From assembly GCA_035354435.1 (NCBI GenBank), contig DAOQAY010000005.1, forward strand, positions 1 to 38,251: a stretch of DNA of 38,251 nt, read 5' to 3'. Positions 9,284 through 17,601 of the stretch are shown piece after piece. This DNA comes from JAKLDO01 sp035354435. Its GTDB lineage: Bacteria; UBP6; UBA1177. How positions within the stretch are numbered: position 1 is the stretch's first letter; each line of letters opens with the position of its first letter. The notes beneath the pieces are model-generated. The model ran no database searches, had not been told where the DNA came from, and saw only the letters and a program-made list of their open reading frames with translations. A program made the translations under genes and the position numbers.

Positions 9284-10390
9284 ATGCGATATTTTTCTAT
9301 ATTTTATTTCATTTTTATTTTTTCAGCATCTTTATCCGCCGCCGAAAACAGCACCGAAAATCCTGACATAAGCTTTATTCTCGATGCCGGACTGGGATAT
9401 TTCAGCAGCAGCGATCATCTTGTTCAGGGAGGTCATGCAATTGATAATAGCGGTTTTTCTCTTCAGGGAGTTGAGCTGGCTGTAGGTCATTCTGTCGATC
9501 CTTATTTCCGTTTTGATATGAATTTCCAGTTTATCGGAATGCACATTGAAGAAGTTTATGTCACGACTCTTTCTCTTCCATGGAATTTCCAGATGAAAGC
9601 TGGAATGATAAACGCACAGTTCGGAAGGGAAAATCCTCAGCATCTTCATGCGATTAAATTTATTAATTATTCACTGATGCACTCAAGATTCATGTCTTCG
9701 GAACATTTCAGCGGGATCGGCGGAGAGCTTTCGGTTCTGCTTCCACTTCCGTGGTATTCACTGATTCTGGCTCAAGTTCTGGATACAAAAGACGGTCAGT
9801 ATTTCAGGTCTTCAAGCTTTGCAACCACCGATTATACAAAATCAGGAAAACTGGACGGGCCTGAAGATATGGTTTATGTCGCAAGAATGGAGAATTTCTT
9901 TGAAATGGGTTCGAACTGGGGTCTTAAGATCGGACTTAGCGGTTCATGGGGACAAAGCGAATATGTTCCTGATAACAGAGTTTCTCTTTATGGCGGAGAC
10001 CTTTACCTTAAATGGAGAAATATTTCCTCTGGAAAAGATTCGTTTGCTTTTGCTTTCACTTTTGAAGTTTTATTCCGTGATACACAGATTCCCGAAAGTT
10101 TCGTAACTGACTGGGGCGGATATGCTCAGACAGATTTTCAGATTAACAGAAACTGGGAGATCTCACTTAGAGGCGATTACAACGATATTTTAAAAGGAAT
10201 TCCGGTAAATTATGAAAAAATGCCGGAAAGAGAGATCCGCGGAAGTTTTATTATTGCAGCTATGCCGACACATTTTTCAAAAATCAAACTGCAGTACGAT
10301 ATAACTAAAGAACATGATAAGGAAATTGCACATGCGGCATTTCTGCAAGGTGAATTTGCAGTCGGTTCCCACGGTGCACACACATTTTAG
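9284..10390 (+). CDS. Predicted outer-membrane beta-barrel protein of the zinc cluster
   Basis: The 368-residue protein starts with a signal peptide (ATG at 9284 after AAGGAG, cleavage probably after SLSA). The mature part alternates aromatic and polar residues in short strands (for example FRFDMNFQFIGM, FAFAFTFEVLF) with Gly/Asp turns, and it ends in Phe (GSHGAHTF), the classical C-terminal barrel signal. Several His lie near its loops (ENPQHLHAIKF, KEHDKEIAHAAF, GSHGAH). There is no TonB box or plug domain that I can see, so it is more like a porin than a TonB-dependent receptor. It is followed after 9 nt by the substrate-binding protein gene. I infer that it lets zinc or a zinc complex cross the outer membrane. 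No specific family is recognised. Confidence 0.75.
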   Translation: MRYFSIFYFIFIFSASLSAAENSTENPDISFILDAGLGYFSSSDHLVQGGHAIDNSGFSLQGVELAVGHSVDPYFRFDMNFQFIGMHIEEVYVTTLSLPWNFQMKAGMINAQFGRENPQHLHAIKFINYSLMHSRFMSSEHFSGIGGELSVLLPLPWYSLILAQVLDTKDGQYFRSSSFATTDYTKSGKLDGPEDMVYVARMENFFEMGSNWGLKIGLSGSWGQSEYVPDNRVSLYGGDLYLKWRNISSGKDSFAFAFTFEVLFRDTQIPESFVTDWGGYAQTDFQINRNWEISLRGDYNDILKGIPVNYEKMPEREIRGSFIIAAMPTHFSKIKLQYDITKEHDKEIAHAAFLQGEFAVGSHGAHTF

Positions 10391-10399
10391 GAGGAAATT

Positions 10400-11290
10400 A
10401 TGAAAAAAATATTACTATCTGCGCTGATTTTTATTCCGTTTCTGCTCTTTTCAGAAATCAGAGTCATCGGAACTATTCCGGATTATGCGGCGCTTGCAAA
10501 AGAAATCGGCGGAGAAAGAGTGAAATCTGAAGCATTGATAAAAGGAACTCAGAACCCGCACTTCGCTGATGCACTTCCGTCCCACATTATGAAACTTAAC
10601 AAAGCCGATCTGCTCATTTCGACAGGGCTGGGGCTTGAAAGCGGCTGGCTGCCGGCACTTCTCAATAATGCCAGAAACAAAAATATCCTGACTGGCGCGA
10701 ACGGATTCCTTGAAGCATCTCAATATGTTACGCTCAAAGATGTTCCTCAGAAGATTGACCGTTCGATGGGTGATGTTCATCCCGGCGGAAATCCTCACTT
10801 TTACACTGCTCCCGATCAGCTTTTTAAAATTGCGCAGGAAATAAAGAACAGACTCGTTCAGATTGATCCGGACGGTAGAGATTATTACGAAAAGAACTGG
10901 ACCGATTTCAAGGCAAAGTTTGAATTAAAAACGGCTGAATGGAAAAAAATGATTGAACCGTTTAAAGGAACAAAAATTGTCGTTTATCACGAAAGCTGGG
11001 TTTATCTGCTTGACTGGCTCGGTTTTGAAAAAGTGGCGGCACTTGAGCCTAAACCGGGAATTCCTCCATCGGCGGGTCATGTTGCAGAAGTTCTGCATAC
11101 TATTGAAGGAAAAAATGTAAAATTTCTTTTTCAGGAAATTTATCACCCTACTTCATTTTCAAAGAAATTTGCCGATAAAGCCGGACTGAAACTTCTTGTG
11201 CTTCCTTCAATGACAGGTGCTGAAAAAGGCACCGATTCGATCTGGGAAAAATTTGACACTATTATTAACAAAATAACAAAAGGGGAATAA
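10400..11290 (+). CDS. znuA: Zinc (or manganese) ABC transporter substrate-binding protein
   Basis: This is a periplasmic metal-binding protein of the cluster A-I (ZnuA/MntA/PsaA) family, 296 residues with a signal peptide ending near FLLFS. The expected metal ligands are visible: H54 in QNPHFAD, H133 in GNPHFYTAP, H197 in VYHESW and E246 in FQEIYHP. The His/Asp-rich loop typical of enterobacterial ZnuA is short here (GDVHPGGNPH). The ATG at 10400 follows AGGAGG. It delivers metal to the ZnuBC importer encoded downstream. Zinc specificity is inferred from the ligand set and the His/Cys-rich neighbours; manganese cannot be excluded from sequence alone. Confidence 0.9.
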   Translation: MKKILLSALIFIPFLLFSEIRVIGTIPDYAALAKEIGGERVKSEALIKGTQNPHFADALPSHIMKLNKADLLISTGLGLESGWLPALLNNARNKNILTGANGFLEASQYVTLKDVPQKIDRSMGDVHPGGNPHFYTAPDQLFKIAQEIKNRLVQIDPDGRDYYEKNWTDFKAKFELKTAEWKKMIEPFKGTKIVVYHESWVYLLDWLGFEKVAALEPKPGIPPSAGHVAEVLHTIEGKNVKFLFQEIYHPTSFSKKFADKAGLKLLVLPSMTGAEKGTDSIWEKFDTIINKITKGE

Positions 11291-11291
11291 A

Positions 11292-11999
11292 ATGAAGAAC
11301 TTAACAATTGCAATCATTATCTTTTCATCACTTTTTACCGTTTCATGCGCTTCAAAAAGCGGAGACAGCGTTGACTGTCCTGAATGCGACAATATGACAG
11401 AAGTCCTTGTCGGAACAAAATGCGTCGCTATTGCTGAAGTTGATGCCTGTGGTCCTGACGGTCATGCGCATGGAACTGAATGTCACTGTTTCAGCAATCA
11501 GGAAATAACTGTCATCGGCGAAAAATCTTTCTGTCTTCAGCAGGATTGCGGCAACGGAGATGACAGTGACAAAATTACAGAAGATGTTGATGCCCATGCC
11601 TGCGAAGCTTTTGAAGGTGAAGTTGCTGAATCTGTTTCAGCAGTCGGAACAATCGATGAATTTGACACAGTACATGTCGAGCAGGAAGAACTTGTGGAAG
11701 TGACTCTTGCAGCCGGTAAAGACAATTTTCTTCATTTTGAAATCCCTTCCACCGGCGATTATGCACTTTATCTGAGCGCAAAAGACCTTTTTGTGAAAGC
11801 CTATGATGAAAACAAGGTTGCGCTGGAAACAGAAAACATGGGTGCAAATCCGGACTGTCCCGAAAGCTTTCCTCAGGTTTATCACATACTTGCAAATGCT
11901 GAAGGAACCATGGTTCCTGTTATTCTCCAGTTCGCTAAAGTTGATACTGATACAAAAGTGAAAATTTTCATACACGAAGCCGGACATGACAATGAATAG
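11292..11999 (+). CDS. His/Cys-rich lipoprotein of the zinc cluster
   Basis: This 235-residue protein has an N-terminal signal with lipobox (TVSC, lipidated Cys then Ala). The first half is rich in Cys and His: CPECDNMTE, CGPDGHAHGTECHCF, CLQQDCGNGDD and DVDAHACEAFEGE. The second half looks like a compact beta domain (EELVEVTLAAGKDNFLHFEIPSTGDYALYL), reminiscent of pre-peptidase C-terminal-type domains, and ends with HEAGHDNE. It begins 1 nt after znuA and overlaps znuC by 14 nt, so it is translated with the transporter. The likely role is capturing or storing zinc at a membrane face and passing it to the binding protein; that is inference from composition and position. Confidence 0.8.
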   Translation: MKNLTIAIIIFSSLFTVSCASKSGDSVDCPECDNMTEVLVGTKCVAIAEVDACGPDGHAHGTECHCFSNQEITVIGEKSFCLQQDCGNGDDSDKITEDVDAHACEAFEGEVAESVSAVGTIDEFDTVHVEQEELVEVTLAAGKDNFLHFEIPSTGDYALYLSAKDLFVKAYDENKVALETENMGANPDCPESFPQVYHILANAEGTMVPVILQFAKVDTDTKVKIFIHEAGHDNE

Positions 12000-12636
12000 C
12001 TGCATTATTAAGTGTGATCACCTTGAAATAGGTTACGGAAGGGGGCTGGTCCCCCCTTTCGATCTTGTTATTGAAAAAGCCGATTTTCTGTGTATCGCCG
12101 GTCCTAACGGAAGCGGCAAATCGACCCTGATAAAAACGATCCTCGGAATGATACCGGCAATAAGCGGAAAAGTTGAATTCCCGTCAGGCAGACCAGTTTT
12201 AGGATATGTTCCTCAGCAGAAATCGATCAGTTCAGACCATCCTGTCACGGTTTTTGACACTGTGATGATGGGAAAGTACGGAACACGGTTCTTTGCAAAG
12301 ATAACAGATTCCGACCGTTTGGAAATAACAGGAAGTCTAAAAATAATGGGAGTTGAAGATCTTGCATCAAAACAGTTTTCATCCCTTTCCGGCGGACAGA
12401 AGCAGAGAGTTCTGACAGCACGGGCACTTGTTGCCAATCCCGATGTCCTTATCCTTGACGAACCGGCACAGGGAATGGATTCAAAGGGCGAAAAATCTCT
12501 TTTTGAAACTATCGGCAGACTTAACAGAGAATCCGGAACAACTGTGATGCTTATAACGCACCAGACAGGATCTGTTTCAGGAATAGCTAATAAATACCTA
12601 TACATAGATGATTCAGGAGTGAGAAAGGAACTATGA
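11986..12636 (+). CDS. znuC: Zinc ABC transporter ATP-binding protein
   Basis: This is the ATPase subunit of the metal importer, 216 residues. Walker A is GPNGSGKST (residues 39-47), the ABC signature is LSGGQKQR (about residue 134), and Walker B is VLILDEPAQGMD. A Q-loop (YVPQQKS) and a switch His (LITHQTG) are present, so it should be active. The ATG at 11986 lies inside the end of the lipoprotein gene, and its stop overlaps the permease start in ATGA fashion, which indicates translational coupling. It belongs to the ZnuC/MntB branch by context and by the short C-terminus. Confidence 0.92.
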   Translation: MTMNSCIIKCDHLEIGYGRGLVPPFDLVIEKADFLCIAGPNGSGKSTLIKTILGMIPAISGKVEFPSGRPVLGYVPQQKSISSDHPVTVFDTVMMGKYGTRFFAKITDSDRLEITGSLKIMGVEDLASKQFSSLSGGQKQRVLTARALVANPDVLILDEPAQGMDSKGEKSLFETIGRLNRESGTTVMLITHQTGSVSGIANKYLYIDDSGVRKEL

Positions 12637-13439
12637 ATGCAGCTTTCTTTGAAAATTTTGATATCTGGCGCAACGCTGTCGCGGTTCTTGTGATTTCAGG
12701 AGCGGCGCTCTCATTTGCCGGAGTATGGATATCTCTTCGAAAATCGGTCTTTCTACCGCTTGTCGTCTCATCTTTCTCTTCTCTGGGTGTCGTTGTCTCC
12801 TTTCTTCTTGCCGATCTGAGCGGCATCACTCTTTCGCCCTATCTTTTTTCTCTCATTTTCGCTATTGTCATCTCATTCTATTTCGCAAATCCCAGATACG
12901 GCGCGCTGAAAGGACAGGTTGCAGTATATCTCATCTCATCGGCGCTTATCTTCATTGCCGGAAATTTCATAAGAGCAGATCTTCACGACATTGATTCAAT
13001 TCTTTTCGGAACCGCCGTCCTTGCCGACACTGAAGACATCCTTTTCGTCTCAGCCGGAGCAGTCACACTTTTTGCGGTATTTGCGATTTTCTACCCGAAA
13101 TTCCTTTTTGTCAGCTTCGACCCCGAGTCAGCACCCGCATTCGGAATAAATACAAAACTTTACGACACCATCTCATACGCTCTTTTTGCAGTAATGATCT
13201 CAGTCGCAAGCCGAGCCGCAGGAGCATTCCCCGTTTTCGGACTCACAATACTCCCCGCACTCACCGGACTCAACCTCGGAAAAAGCATGAAAACAGTATT
13301 CATCATCTCAATCGCCGCCGCAGTCATCTCCGCCTTTACAGGCTACTACGCCTCCTTCGTTCTCGAAATCCCCACAGGTGCATCAGTCGTCGCAGTCGCT
13401 GGAATTATTTATCTGGTTGCAAGGAACAGGAAAAGCTGA
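12633..13439 (+). CDS. znuB: Zinc ABC transporter permease
   Basis: This inner-membrane permease of the ABC-3 family has 268 residues and about eight hydrophobic segments. The family-typical AASRAAGAFPVFGLTILPA-like stretch is present as SVASRAAGAFPVFGLTI. The start overlaps the znuC stop by 4 nt (ATGA). Together with znuA and znuC it makes a complete importer. The second half of the gene uses noticeably more C-ending codons (ctc, atc, ccc) than its neighbours, which may only reflect membrane-protein codon choice or local recombination. Confidence 0.92.
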   Translation: MNAAFFENFDIWRNAVAVLVISGAALSFAGVWISLRKSVFLPLVVSSFSSLGVVVSFLLADLSGITLSPYLFSLIFAIVISFYFANPRYGALKGQVAVYLISSALIFIAGNFIRADLHDIDSILFGTAVLADTEDILFVSAGAVTLFAVFAIFYPKFLFVSFDPESAPAFGINTKLYDTISYALFAVMISVASRAAGAFPVFGLTILPALTGLNLGKSMKTVFIISIAAAVISAFTGYYASFVLEIPTGASVVAVAGIIYLVARNRKS

Positions 13440-13541
13440 AGAAATGTGCTGCATTTTCAGAGTGTTGCATAATGAAATAAGAACAATATGAACACTTACT
13501 TCCATTTACAGACCAAATCAACCTCACTCACATGGTATTTT

Positions 13542-13573
13542 GAGGAAATTGTAACCGGATCAGTTCCTCTTTT
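13542..13573 (+). terminator. Possible terminator downstream of znuB
   Basis: GAGGAA (13542-13547) pairs with TTCCTC (13564-13569) across a 16-nt loop and is followed directly by TTTT. The stem is short and the loop long, so this is a weak candidate. It sits between convergent znuB and the AbiE toxin gene. Confidence 0.4.
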
Positions 13574-13580
13574 CGCAAAG

Positions 13581-14453
13581 TTATGGCATTTTCGAAATCA
13601 TTTCTCTGGCGATTTTTATTGCCGGCATGAGAAATTTTTCTATTTCAGACACAATTTCGGTAAAGTTTTCAGGGACATTTTTTAGTTTGAGTCTTTTTCT
13701 GAAAGCCTGCCACATTGTTTGTTTTAAGTCTGTGAAGTCTTTACCAAAAGCTGTAATATTATCGTCAATCGCCGTTTCTTTATTCAAAAATGTTGCCGCT
13801 ATCGCTTTTGCCAGTTCTTCAGTTTCAAATTTATAATGCCTTGATAGAAGCCAGATGTCATAGAAATCCTTCATTCTGCTGTTCAGCATTCCTATTTTGA
13901 CCATTGCATGGAATTTCTCGGCAATTGCGCTTTCCCTGCTGTAACACATCAATTCAGGAGAAGGGTTGTCAAGAACAGTCGGAAGAAATCCTGTTTCCGG
14001 ATGTGGATATACGATATCACCAAAACCGATATCTATCTGAATATAAACCTTGGCATTTCCAAGCAACCCGTTAAAATTTACCCTGAGTCCTTTGTACTGT
14101 GCATCTTCGGTAATTTGCTCTGTTTTTATTGAACCTGCATCGAATATTAAACCGTCATCATCGACTTCAACATCTATTATTTCACGGATTATTCTTTCAA
14201 TATTTGACACCTCGTTATCTATTCTGCCGAGCATGTCGATATCCATTGTGGGTCTGATTTCAGGTGAATTCCAGACTCTCAGCATTAATGCGCCTTTGAG
14301 TATAAAATTATCAACATATTCTGAAACAGAAAAACGATACAGAAATCTTTCCATTGCATAATACTGAAGCAGTTCGTTAAATGACCGGTTTTCCTGCTTT
14401 GCACGGTTTAAAAGTCGTTGTCTTACAGACTCGGAAATGTTTTTACCGTTCAT
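13581..14453 (-). CDS. abiEii: AbiEii/AbiGii-type nucleotidyltransferase toxin
   Basis: This 290-residue protein belongs to the AbiEii (DUF1814) nucleotidyltransferase family, the toxin of type IV AbiE systems, which block growth or phage multiplication. The catalytic region is visible: FILKGALML (K53) and RPTMDIDML with the paired acidic residues D71 and D73. The later AIAEKFHAMVKIG and DFYDIWLL segments are also typical of the family. Its start overlaps the stop of the upstream antitoxin gene by 4 nt (ATGA), the standard AbiE arrangement. All key residues appear intact, so it should be functional. It heads an accessory stretch of defence-type genes. Confidence 0.9.
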   Translation of the reverse strand: MNGKNISESVRQRLLNRAKQENRSFNELLQYYAMERFLYRFSVSEYVDNFILKGALMLRVWNSPEIRPTMDIDMLGRIDNEVSNIERIIREIIDVEVDDDGLIFDAGSIKTEQITEDAQYKGLRVNFNGLLGNAKVYIQIDIGFGDIVYPHPETGFLPTVLDNPSPELMCYSRESAIAEKFHAMVKIGMLNSRMKDFYDIWLLSRHYKFETEELAKAIAATFLNKETAIDDNITAFGKDFTDLKQTMWQAFRKRLKLKNVPENFTEIVSEIEKFLMPAIKIAREMISKMP

Positions 14454-15043
14454 GCCAGCAGCTCCAGATAGGGTGTAATAATTTTTTCAACCCTACAGAT
14501 TTTTGCATATTTCATAAGTGCATCCGGCTTGAATTCCTTCCGTGTTTTGTATATTTTCAGAGCCTCAAGAACAACATCCATTCCGATTTTGTTCCTGAAT
14601 TTAAAACAGTCAACTATCGTTTTTTCAGCGCAGTAGATTTTCACAGGGACACCATCAATAATATGGGTTTCATATCCTTCTGAATAGGCGGCATCAGAGA
14701 ATTTATGAACACTGATCGGTGGAAAATCAATTTTCGGCGGACGGGATTTACGGCTTACAGCAATAAAAACTTCGTGGGGAATCTGGGTAGTTATTTCATG
14801 GAAGTAAAGAGCGGAAATCAGACATATTACTGCATCAGGGAACCGGCTTGCAACCGTGACGATATCAGGATTTGTCATTGGCGGAAGACTGGCAAGCCTG
14901 AAAACACCTCTGCTTACCTGCTCAAGAACCCCTTTGTCTCTGAGAGAATAGAGCATATATCTTGTCATACCAAGTTTAATAGCTTCGTTCATCCTGAGCT
15001 TTCCGCCATGCTCTTTAAAAATATTTTCCGCACTTTTCAGCAT
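14450..15043 (-). CDS. abiEi: AbiEi-type antitoxin / transcriptional repressor
   Basis: This is the partner antitoxin, 197 residues from the ATG at 15043, which has GAGGG 8 nt upstream; a TTG or ATG further up (15070) would add nine residues without a better site. The N-terminus is a winged-helix segment (RMNEAIKLGMTRYMLYSLRDKGVLEQVSRGVFRL), as in AbiEi_4 proteins. The C-terminal part contains the family block YCAEKTIVDCFKFRNKIG. Such proteins repress their own promoter and neutralise the AbiEii toxin. A promoter lies 45-75 nt upstream. Confidence 0.88.
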   Translation of the reverse strand: MLKSAENIFKEHGGKLRMNEAIKLGMTRYMLYSLRDKGVLEQVSRGVFRLASLPPMTNPDIVTVASRFPDAVICLISALYFHEITTQIPHEVFIAVSRKSRPPKIDFPPISVHKFSDAAYSEGYETHIIDGVPVKIYCAEKTIVDCFKFRNKIGMDVVLEALKIYKTRKEFKPDALMKYAKICRVEKIITPYLELLA

Positions 15044-15086
15044 AAAAACCCTCGAACGAATCGTCAACACATGCCAACAAGTGATA

Positions 15087-15116
15087 ACATTATGTCTGAT
15101 TTATGTTTTAAATCAA
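15087..15116 (-). promoter_or_regulatory. Promoter of the abiE pair
   Basis: On the minus strand TTGATT (15116-15111), 18 nt, TAATGT (15092-15087). The sequence just 5' of and across the -35 (AATTTCCTTGA) matches the -35 region of the rhuM and DUF695 promoters. An ATAA-TG-TTAT dyad overlaps the -10 and could be an operator. Confidence 0.5.
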
Positions 15117-15138
15117 GGAAATTTCTATAACTCTGCCG

Positions 15139-16791
15139 TCAGTGATGGAAAAACAGAGGCCCGGTTTCGATTCTTGATCTTTTCAGCCATCTTTCTATGT
15201 TTTTCTTCATATTAAATGATTTGAGTTCTGTGGTTCCGTCCGATCTTTTTGCGACAAATGCTCTCTGGCGGATATAGGTCGATTTCGTATTTCCGTCAGC
15301 TTTGATGAATGTTATGTCATAAGGAGTTCCGTCAAGATAGATCACGAAAATATCGCTTGATACTGCAGTAAGTTCAGGAGTCACAGTTAATCCATATTCA
15401 TCAAGGTCAGGGGCATCCACCATCAGTTTATCGCCATCCCTTGTGATTACAAGCGTTCCCACATTGAATGGATCTTCGTATGTGCCGATGTGATCGTCGA
15501 ATCTTGCAGGATCGACAGTATACTTAGGCGGATTGTCTGACGGTTCAGGCAGATCGGCAAGTGTTGTTATCGCGGCATCGACACTGTTTGAAAAATCAGT
15601 CGCATAGGCACTCGAACAGATTGCAAGCGCAAAATCCTGCTCAGGAAGTATGTAAAGTATGTTGGAGAAGGATATTGTATTTCCGCCGTGCTCCCAGACA
15701 GGAATTTCGTACCATTTTCCATCTTTTGATGCATAGCCGCTTTCGACAAACATGCCGTATCCGTATTTCATGGTTCCTGCGCCGTAAAGAGTGTCTACTT
15801 GTGCTGTTGTTATTTCTTTTCTCAACTCATCGGAAAGAACATCTTTGTTTCCATTCATCAGGAAATCCGCCCATTTCATCATCTGTGACGGTGTAGTCCA
15901 TACAAGTCCTGCCGGTCTTGTAAAAGCTGAATCTGCAATCTTATCAAGGTCGATCGTGACAGTATTTCCGCTTTCAACATCATTGAAATCATAACCGTAT
16001 GAAACCGCATAGTCACCGTCTTTCTCCACTTCTTTTTTGCGAAGATAAGTTCTGTCCATTCCGAGCGGCAGGAATATATCCTCTCTCATGATGTCAGGAT
16101 AAAAACGGGTGTCGAGCACTTCAGTCACAAGTCCCGCAAACGCAAAATTGGGATTGGCATAATTCCAGAAAACTCCCGGAGGATTCATAACGAAATAGTT
16201 TTTAGCAAATGTTCCGTAAGCAGTGTATCCGAGCAGTTCGTCATCCGGAGTATCATCCCACGGTGTAAAATCGTAAAAACCGCCCTGATGGGAAAGGATG
16301 TGGCGCAGTTTGATGGCATCGTCCCATGTTCCGTCCTTTTTGAAATCAAAATCGGGCAGCAATGTTTCAAGACTGTCATCAAGAGAGACATCACCGTTTT
16401 CCACCTTTTTTAAAAGTGCGGCGGCTGTCATCTGCTTTGTAGTTGAACCTATCTGCATCAGCGTTTCCGTAGTCAGAGGTATTTCACCTTCTGCGTCTTT
16501 AGAACCAAATGCGGCGGCAAATGTGATTTTGCCATTTTCCATAATAGCAACGGAAACTCCGTACGCTTTACTTTTTGCAAGATCATCTTTAAGTGCCTGA
16601 ATAAATGGATCAAAACGGGCATCATCAGGCACTTCATTATCAGAATCCGCAGTCTGATCTTCATCATCAACTGTCAGAATATCATCATCAGCACCTGACT
16701 CATTATCATTCACGGAGCTGTCTTCTCCACATGACACCGTCAAAAAAGCAAATAACGCGATTATCACGACTTTAACAAAAAATTCCCTCAT
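15139..16791 (-). CDS. Beta-lactamase-fold serine hydrolase lipoprotein
   Basis: This 550-residue lipoprotein has lipobox LTVSC with Cys21, then an Asp/Glu/Asn-rich linker (residues about 22-58) and a class C beta-lactamase-related (Pfam Beta-lactamase) domain. The catalytic motifs are S116-T-T-K119, Y211-A-N213 and H368-G-G370, all intact. LPLGMDRTYL is also typical. The last 110 residues form a separate beta domain. Members act as D-Ala-D-Ala carboxypeptidases, esterases or peptidases, and the substrate cannot be told here. The ATG at 16791 follows GGAGGG. The acidic linker is typical of surface-exposed lipoproteins in some deltaproteobacterial-type genomes. It is single and not obviously in an operon. 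Antibiotic resistance should not be assumed. Confidence 0.88.
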   Translation of the reverse strand: MREFFVKVVIIALFAFLTVSCGEDSSVNDNESGADDDILTVDDEDQTADSDNEVPDDARFDPFIQALKDDLAKSKAYGVSVAIMENGKITFAAAFGSKDAEGEIPLTTETLMQIGSTTKQMTAAALLKKVENGDVSLDDSLETLLPDFDFKKDGTWDDAIKLRHILSHQGGFYDFTPWDDTPDDELLGYTAYGTFAKNYFVMNPPGVFWNYANPNFAFAGLVTEVLDTRFYPDIMREDIFLPLGMDRTYLRKKEVEKDGDYAVSYGYDFNDVESGNTVTIDLDKIADSAFTRPAGLVWTTPSQMMKWADFLMNGNKDVLSDELRKEITTAQVDTLYGAGTMKYGYGMFVESGYASKDGKWYEIPVWEHGGNTISFSNILYILPEQDFALAICSSAYATDFSNSVDAAITTLADLPEPSDNPPKYTVDPARFDDHIGTYEDPFNVGTLVITRDGDKLMVDAPDLDEYGLTVTPELTAVSSDIFVIYLDGTPYDITFIKADGNTKSTYIRQRAFVAKRSDGTTELKSFNMKKNIERWLKRSRIETGPLFFHH

Positions 16792-16948
16792 TTATCCCTC
16801 CTGCTCAATGACACACACAACATAGCACTGTGCAAGAAAAATGCCATACTAATTTATTTAATGTTTTCAAACAGGAACAGGACAACGGCGGACATAATAC
16901 AATAAGGGAAACTGTTTCAGCATTAAGATTGCAAAAGGTAAACTGGGG

Positions 16949-16976
16949 AAAAAGCAATGTGCAATTTTTGCACATT
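16949..16976 (-). terminator. Rho-independent-type terminator after the rhuM-HNH pair
   Basis: On the minus strand the perfect 8-bp arms AATGTGCA and TGCACATT, with a 5-nt loop, are followed by GC and TTTTT (plus-strand 16949-16953). The site lies about 50 nt past the HNH stop codon, which is right for terminating that operon. Confidence 0.6.
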
Positions 16977-17025
16977 CCAAATTCTGATAAATTTAGCACT
17001 TTCAGCCCTATGTTTTTATTCGTGG

Positions 17026-17601
17026 TCACAAGGCGTTTTTGTTATTTTCTATATTCAAAATCAGTTCATTAGGATTTGGAAAAGATAGCGGTAAAAGCTC
17101 AATTCTAAAAGGCAAATCCATACCTTTCAAATCTGCAATCTTTTTGTCAAGCAGGTTGTTTTCCAAACAATAATTAAATGTTAGTTTCAAATACCTTCTA
17201 ATTACCATTAATGGCAAAAGTTTACCACGAAAACCCATCCACTCCATTAAATCTTTTTTTCCTTTTGAACTATTACAAGTTTTACAAGCAAAGATCAAAT
17301 TTTCCGCATCGTCTTTTCCGCCAAATCGTTGCGGGAAAATATGATCGAGTGCTAATTTTTCAGAAGAGCCGCAATAATTACATATTTGTCCAGTTTGAAG
17401 TTTAATTTTTTCATCGTCAAATATTGTTCGCATATTCATGGTTCCTTCTTTAAGTCCCTTGAATAATTTAGCTCGTATCATATAATTAAATCGTCTGTAT
17501 TTTTCTTGCTTTTTATCAACAGCGGTATGAGCCATTGCAAGATTTGCATATGACCAATAAATTTTCTCTCTAACCTTCTCTATTTCCTGTTTTGCCATCA
17601 T
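17026..17601 (-). CDS. HNH endonuclease
   Basis: This 191-residue protein has an HNH nuclease core: CNYC (C74, C77), LDHIFPQRFGG (D86, H87), N101 and CKTCNSSKG (C106, C109). The two CxxC pairs bind structural zinc and the D-H-N residues make the metal active site, so the nuclease looks intact. The N-terminal 60 residues are helical and basic. Tandem ATG codons at 17601 and 17598 overlap the stop of the upstream rhuM gene, so the two proteins are translationally coupled. Restriction of foreign DNA is the plausible role; the target cannot be predicted. The family-level call is firm, the biological role is inferred. Confidence 0.85.
   Translation of the reverse strand: MMAKQEIEKVREKIYWSYANLAMAHTAVDKKQEKYRRFNYMIRAKLFKGLKEGTMNMRTIFDDEKIKLQTGQICNYCGSSEKLALDHIFPQRFGGKDDAENLIFACKTCNSSKGKKDLMEWMGFRGKLLPLMVIRRYLKLTFNYCLENNLLDKKIADLKGMDLPFRIELLPLSFPNPNELILNIENNKNAL

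Noticed and set aside
15139..16791. Beta-lactamase conferring antibiotic resistance
   Set aside because: The fold and SxxK/YxN/HGG motifs are shared with many esterases and peptidases; the lipoprotein form and extra domain argue against a dedicated beta-lactamase.
16956..16976. AATGTGCA/TGCACATT inverted repeat as an operator related to the TGCAC dyad at 18768-18781
   Set aside because: On the minus strand it is followed by a T tract just after the HNH gene, so a terminator explains it; the shared TGCAC core is short enough to be chance.
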